Source: Tissierellia bacterium
GTDB lineage: Bacteria > Bacillota > Clostridia > Peptostreptococcales > Acidaminobacteraceae
Reading direction: 5' to 3'
DNA length: 34,017 bases
Assembly (NCBI GenBank): GCA_012841045.1
Contig: DUVM01000032.1
Coordinates: 1 to 34,017 of the forward strand
The notes under the pieces are model-generated. The model was given only the letters and a program-made list of their open reading frames with translations. It was not told the DNA's origin and searched no databases. Each line of letters begins with the position of its first letter. The stretch's first letter is position 1. Positions 31,289-34,017 of the stretch are shown here, piece by piece. Position numbers and translations under genes: made by a program.

Positions 31289-31536
31289 GGCTGTGAAGAG
31301 AAGAGTACATCCGGACGTAAGTGACAGCGAGTCTCGTAGAGTGGAAGGAGATGACCCAAACCGGTTGGAAGCGCACCTCGGAGCCGATGATTCGAGCCAA
31401 AAGCCAGAGTCATCCGCAAGCACGCGTTACTGTGCCGGAGTATGTTAGTACTTGCAGAGGTCTCTTTCGTGAGAAAGAGGTAAACATGGGTGGTATCACG
31501 AGCTTTCGTCCCAATGGACGAAGCTCTTTTTTTATT
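31289..31536 (+). ncRNA. T-box riboswitch leader (specifier probably CGC, arginine)
   Basis: All core parts can be seen. The Stem I base is GGCT (31289-31292) with AGCC (31382-31385). The specifier-loop AGTA (31304-31307) lies opposite GAA (31368-31370), and the distal AGAGTGGAAG loop is around 31338. TTAGTA (31445-31450) precedes Stem III, which is CTCTTTC/GAAAGAG (31462-31479). The T-box core is TGGGTGGTATCACG (31487-31500). A terminator (31500-31533) reads GAGCTTTCGTCC, a 4-nt loop, GGACGAAGCTC and T7. After GAA comes one base, then CGC followed by A (31372-31375), the pattern GAA-N-codon-A, giving Arg. CAC (His) two bases later is the main alternative. Uncharged tRNA would favour antitermination and transcription of the genes behind it. 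Confidence 0.9.
31500..31533 (+). terminator. T-box terminator hairpin
   Basis: A 12/11-base stem with one bulged T and a CAAT loop is followed by seven T residues (31527-31533). It competes with the antiterminator that includes the T-box core. Confidence 0.85.
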
Positions 31537-31547
31537 AGGAGGAAAAT

Positions 31548-31712
31548 ATGGAACATCTTCAACGCAAAGGCTGGCTCGATCTGTTCTTTCCGGATTCTTC
31601 TCTTATCGAAGAGCGGAAGAAGCACCGTAGAAGGCGCGAAATGCGCCAAATGCAAAACACGAACCCATTAGCCGCTGCGATGCATGAGCATCACACAGCG
31701 ATAACTATGTAG
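31548..31712 (+). CDS. 54-residue Arg-rich small ORF in the T-box operon
   Basis: This is a complete small ORF with ATG at 31548, seven bases after a strong TAGGAGG (31536-31542), ending in TAG 31710-31712, ten bases before the permease start. It is not in any family I know. Residues 21-33 (EERKKHRRRREMR) contain four Arg codons in a row (CGT, AGA, AGG, CGC). The C-terminus is His/Ala-rich (AAAMHEHHTA). A perfect hairpin (31633-31647) lies across those codons, and a second hairpin (31679-31692) lies just before the permease site. It may be a leader peptide adding an arginine-dependent layer of control, or a small protein of the transporter. The ribosome site supports real translation. Confidence 0.6.
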   Translation: MEHLQRKGWLDLFFPDSSLIEERKKHRRRREMRQMQNTNPLAAAMHEHHTAITM

Positions 31713-31722
31713 GATAAAGCAA

Positions 31723-32403
31723 GTGAAAAGCATTGAAATTTTTAGCGAATACTACAAATACTTCTTGCGAGGGACACGGGCCACGGTCGTCATCTCTTTG
31801 ATCACCGTCATCTTCGGCTCCATTCTCGGCTGCATTCTCGCCTTGATGCGTCTATCAAAGAACAAGCCGGCCAACACCTTTGCAAGAATGTATATCGCCG
31901 TCATCCGCGGTACACCGCTTCTTGTCCAGCTCTACATCGTGTTCTTCCAATTGGATTTCATCTCGTATCCCAAGATGACACTACTGGGACTCGATCTGGA
32001 GAGAACCCTTCCCTGCATTATCGCTCTTTCCATCAATTCATCCGCCTATGTTGCAGAACTGGTCAGAGCGGGGATTCAGGCAGTGGACATCGGGCAGAGC
32101 GAAGCGGCCAGATCTATCGGGATGAGCGAAGCGCAGACCATGTGGAATGTGGTGCTCCCGCAGGCGATCAAGAACATTCTTCCCGCCATCGGAAATGAAT
32201 TTATCACGATGATCAAAGAGACCTCCGTCATCCAGTATCTGGGTGTGGCGGATCTCATGTACAACAACGGCATCGTCATCACCTCCACATACAACCCTTT
32301 GCCCAGTTACTACATTACAGCCACCATCTATCTTCTGCTAAATCTTGTCATGGGAAGGGGTGTGACGCTATTTGAGAGGAGGCTTCAGAAAAATGAACGC
32401 TGA
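31723..32403 (+). CDS. Polar amino-acid ABC transporter permease (HisM/GlnP type)
   Basis: This encodes 226 residues from a GTG start, with AGGA eight bases upstream. About five membrane helices are predicted. The N-terminal [20 protein letters not shown] and [18 protein letters not shown] are typical of the amino-acid permease family, and [24 protein letters not shown] with [12 protein letters not shown] (about 110-150) is the coupling loop. It forms the membrane part with the ATPase encoded next. The permease stop overlaps the ATPase start by 11 bp. The T-box suggests an amino-acid substrate, possibly arginine. No binding protein gene precedes it; one may lie beyond the window. Confidence 0.92.
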   Translation: MKSIEIFSEYYKYFLRGTRATVVISLITVIFGSILGCILALMRLSKNKPANTFARMYIAVIRGTPLLVQLYIVFFQLDFISYPKMTLLGLDLERTLPCIIALSINSSAYVAELVRAGIQAVDIGQSEAARSIGMSEAQTMWNVVLPQAIKNILPAIGNEFITMIKETSVIQYLGVADLMYNNGIVITSTYNPLPSYYITATIYLLLNLVMGRGVTLFERRLQKNER

Positions 32404-33145
32404 TCGTCAGACGGTATTAGAAATAAAGAATTTGCGCAAGGATTTTGGCGAATTGGAAGTTCTCAAAGGCGTCGATGCTACGATCAAAAAAGGCGATGTC
32501 ATGGTCGTTATCGGACCTTCCGGCTCCGGGAAATCGACCTTCCTGCGCTGTGTCAATCGCCTCGAGCAGCCCACTGGCGGACAGATTCTCTTTGAAGACC
32601 AAGACATCTGCTCTTCTAACAACGACATCAATAAGCTGAGGCAGAAGATGGGCATGGTCTTTCAGCAGTTCCATCTCTTTAACAACCTGACCGTCCTTGA
32701 AAACATCACGCTGGGTCCAACCAAAGTTCGAAAGCTCAAACCAGCGGAAGCACAAGAACAGGCCATGCAACTTCTCGATACGGTCGGTCTCAGAGAAAAA
32801 GCCTCCATCTATCCTTCGCAGCTCTCAGGAGGGCAAAAACAGCGCATAGCCATCGTCAGAGCCCTCGCCATGAAGCCCGATGTCATGCTCTTTGATGAGC
32901 CGACCTCTTCTCTGGACCCCGAGATGGTCGGAGAGGTCCTGAGTGTGATGAAGGATCTGGCAGAAAGCGGCATGACGATGTTGGTGGTCACCCACGAGAT
33001 GGGTTTTGCGCGACATGTGGCGACCCGCGTCGTCTTTATGGATGATGGACTGATTGTAGAGGAAGGCTCCCCCGAGGAGATCTTCAACCATCCTAAGCGT
33101 CTTCGCACCAAGGATTTTCTATCGAAAATCAGCACTGCATTCTGA
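32393..33145 (+). CDS. Polar amino-acid ABC transporter ATPase (GlnQ/HisP type)
   Basis: This encodes 250 residues from ATG 32393, with AGGAGG upstream; a longer in-frame start at 32372 is not preceded by a site. It contains Walker [10 protein letters not shown] (about 42-50), the Q-loop (VFQQFHLF), signature LSGGQKQR (about 147-154), Walker B VMLFDEP (about 168-174) and H-loop VVTHEMG. The motifs [12 protein letters not shown] and [13 protein letters not shown] are typical of the PAAT family. It overlaps the permease by 11 bp and is followed after 40 bp by the ornithine-cyclodeaminase-like gene, all under the T-box. The product is the cytoplasmic motor of the amino-acid importer. Confidence 0.95.
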   Translation: MNADRQTVLEIKNLRKDFGELEVLKGVDATIKKGDVMVVIGPSGSGKSTFLRCVNRLEQPTGGQILFEDQDICSSNNDINKLRQKMGMVFQQFHLFNNLTVLENITLGPTKVRKLKPAEAQEQAMQLLDTVGLREKASIYPSQLSGGQKQRIAIVRALAMKPDVMLFDEPTSSLDPEMVGEVLSVMKDLAESGMTMLVVTHEMGFARHVATRVVFMDDGLIVEEGSPEEIFNHPKRLRTKDFLSKISTAF

Positions 33146-33185
33146 CAAAGAATGTAAATAAATAATTGAAAAATAGGAGAACCAT

Positions 33186-34017
33186 ATGATACATACCACG
33201 AATTCAGACATCCTTTTTCTGAAACAAGAAGAAGTGATCCAAGCAGGACTGCTCGACATGAAACAGATTCTCGAGGTGACGGAAAAAACCTATTCTCTCT
33301 TAGGTCAGGGAGAAATCCAAAATCCTCCCAAGCTTCGCACCTTGATCCCAAACGATCAGATACACTGGAAATCCTTCTTTAACGCCATGCCCGCCTATAT
33401 CGGAGGCGACGTTCACATCAGCGGTGTCAAATGGGCCGCTGAATCCAAGAAAAACGCCCTCACGCCAGGCATCCCCTACGGGATTGACATCATCATCCTA
33501 AGTGACCCGGAGACAGTGTTGCCGTTTTGTATTCTTGATGGCACGCTCATCACCGCGATGCGCACGTCTGCTGTTGCCGGCGTCTTTGCCAAGTATACGG
33601 CTCCAAAAAACACTCAGACTGCGACATTTGTCGGTGCAGGGGTGATCGGTCGAACGATGCTGCTGGCGATGAACGAGGCCTTGCCGACCCTCAAGACCAT
33701 TTACCTGGCTGATCTCGATCTATCAAAGGCAGAGGCGCTCGCAAAAGAATATCAAGACCAGATCAAGGCAGAGATCATCCCCACCTCCGACAGCAAGGCC
33801 TCTGCTCTAAAATCTGAGTTCATTGTCACACAGACCACCGCCAGCGAGCCGTTTATCGATAAGAGCTGGATCCATCAAGGGATCACGCTAATCAATATGG
33901 CCTCCAACGAAGTTCATATCGATGTCGTGGAGGAGATGGACGGATACTTTGTTGATTACTGGAAGCAGATGATCACATACAAAGGAAAAGTCATCACACA
34001 GATGTATGAAAAAGGAA
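33186..34017 (+). CDS. Ornithine cyclodeaminase/mu-crystallin family protein (5' part, truncated by window end)
   Basis: The gene starts at ATG 33186, with AGGAGA upstream, and runs off the end of the window after 277 codons. Its N-terminal half (LKQEEVIQAGLLDMKQILEVTEKTYS) and GVKWAAESKKN are followed by the Rossmann motif TFVGAGVIGRTM (about 144-155) that binds NAD(P). TAMRTSAVAGVFAKY is also characteristic. This family includes ornithine cyclodeaminase, ketimine and alanine dehydrogenases and opine-type enzymes, so the actual reaction cannot be fixed from sequence. The link with an Arg-type T-box and amino-acid transporter would suit an enzyme of arginine or ornithine metabolism. No terminator separates it from the ATPase. 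Confidence 0.85.
   Translation, partial: MIHTTNSDILFLKQEEVIQAGLLDMKQILEVTEKTYSLLGQGEIQNPPKLRTLIPNDQIHWKSFFNAMPAYIGGDVHISGVKWAAESKKNALTPGIPYGIDIIILSDPETVLPFCILDGTLITAMRTSAVAGVFAKYTAPKNTQTATFVGAGVIGRTMLLAMNEALPTLKTIYLADLDLSKAEALAKEYQDQIKAEIIPTSDSKASALKSEFIVTQTTASEPFIDKSWIHQGITLINMASNEVHIDVVEEMDGYFVDYWKQMITYKGKVITQMYEKG

Overview
The window looks like a chromosomal segment of a low-to-mid G+C Gram-positive anaerobe (Bacillota, probably clostridial or a relative). The evidence is a T-box riboswitch, strong AGGAGG ribosome binding sites, sigma-A type promoters, a two-piece cobalamin-dependent methionine synthase, a polyferredoxin with a divergent Crp/Fnr regulator, and many bacillote-type families. 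I cannot name the genus. No rRNA, tRNA, CRISPR array or intact insertion sequence is visible.

Layout. 1-1824 (+): the end of a UMF1-type MFS transporter, a small membrane protein and a ferredoxin-nitroreductase. 1811-10299 (-): a nine-gene Amadori-compound (fructosamine) operon. In transcription order it holds a FrlB deglycase, a FrlD kinase, a lipoprotein binding protein, two permeases, a second and different FrlB-type deglycase, an MsmK/UgpC-type ATPase and two tandem GntR/UTRA regulators. It has a clear promoter at 10478-10506 and two copies of a 14-bp direct repeat in the leader. Glycated amino acids would be imported, phosphorylated by the kinase and split by one of the two SIS deglycases.

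10300-12950: an AT-rich island carrying a three-gene hipB-hipS-hipT toxin-antitoxin module (-), with three similar operator dyads about 40 bp apart, and a divergent unknown 101-aa gene. 12987-18654 (-): a Sir2 deacylase, an Asp/Glu racemase, a P1 peptidase broken by a one-base frameshift, methionine synthase lacking its reactivation domain, and that domain as a separate protein. 18993-20376: a NapH-like polyferredoxin and a Crp/Fnr regulator, divergent, with a perfect dyad between them.

20555-24846: an Eis-like acetyltransferase, a PduO-type cobalamin adenosyltransferase, two GNAT acetyltransferases and a CofE-like protein. 24955-27716: a cation/proton antiporter with a BlaI-type repressor, and a deaminase. 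27802-30557: an MBL-fold protein with a UPF0251 (DUF134) DNA-binding protein behind a pair of perfect TGACATATGTCA palindromes, then an MFS transporter. 30734-31156: a stand-alone PAS protein. 31235-34017 (+): a T-box leader, which I read as arginine-type (specifier CGC), controlling an Arg-rich 54-codon ORF, an amino-acid ABC permease and ATPase, and a truncated ornithine-cyclodeaminase-family gene.

Most starts were chosen by ribosome binding site and family length. Identities come from motif and sequence recognition, without database searches.
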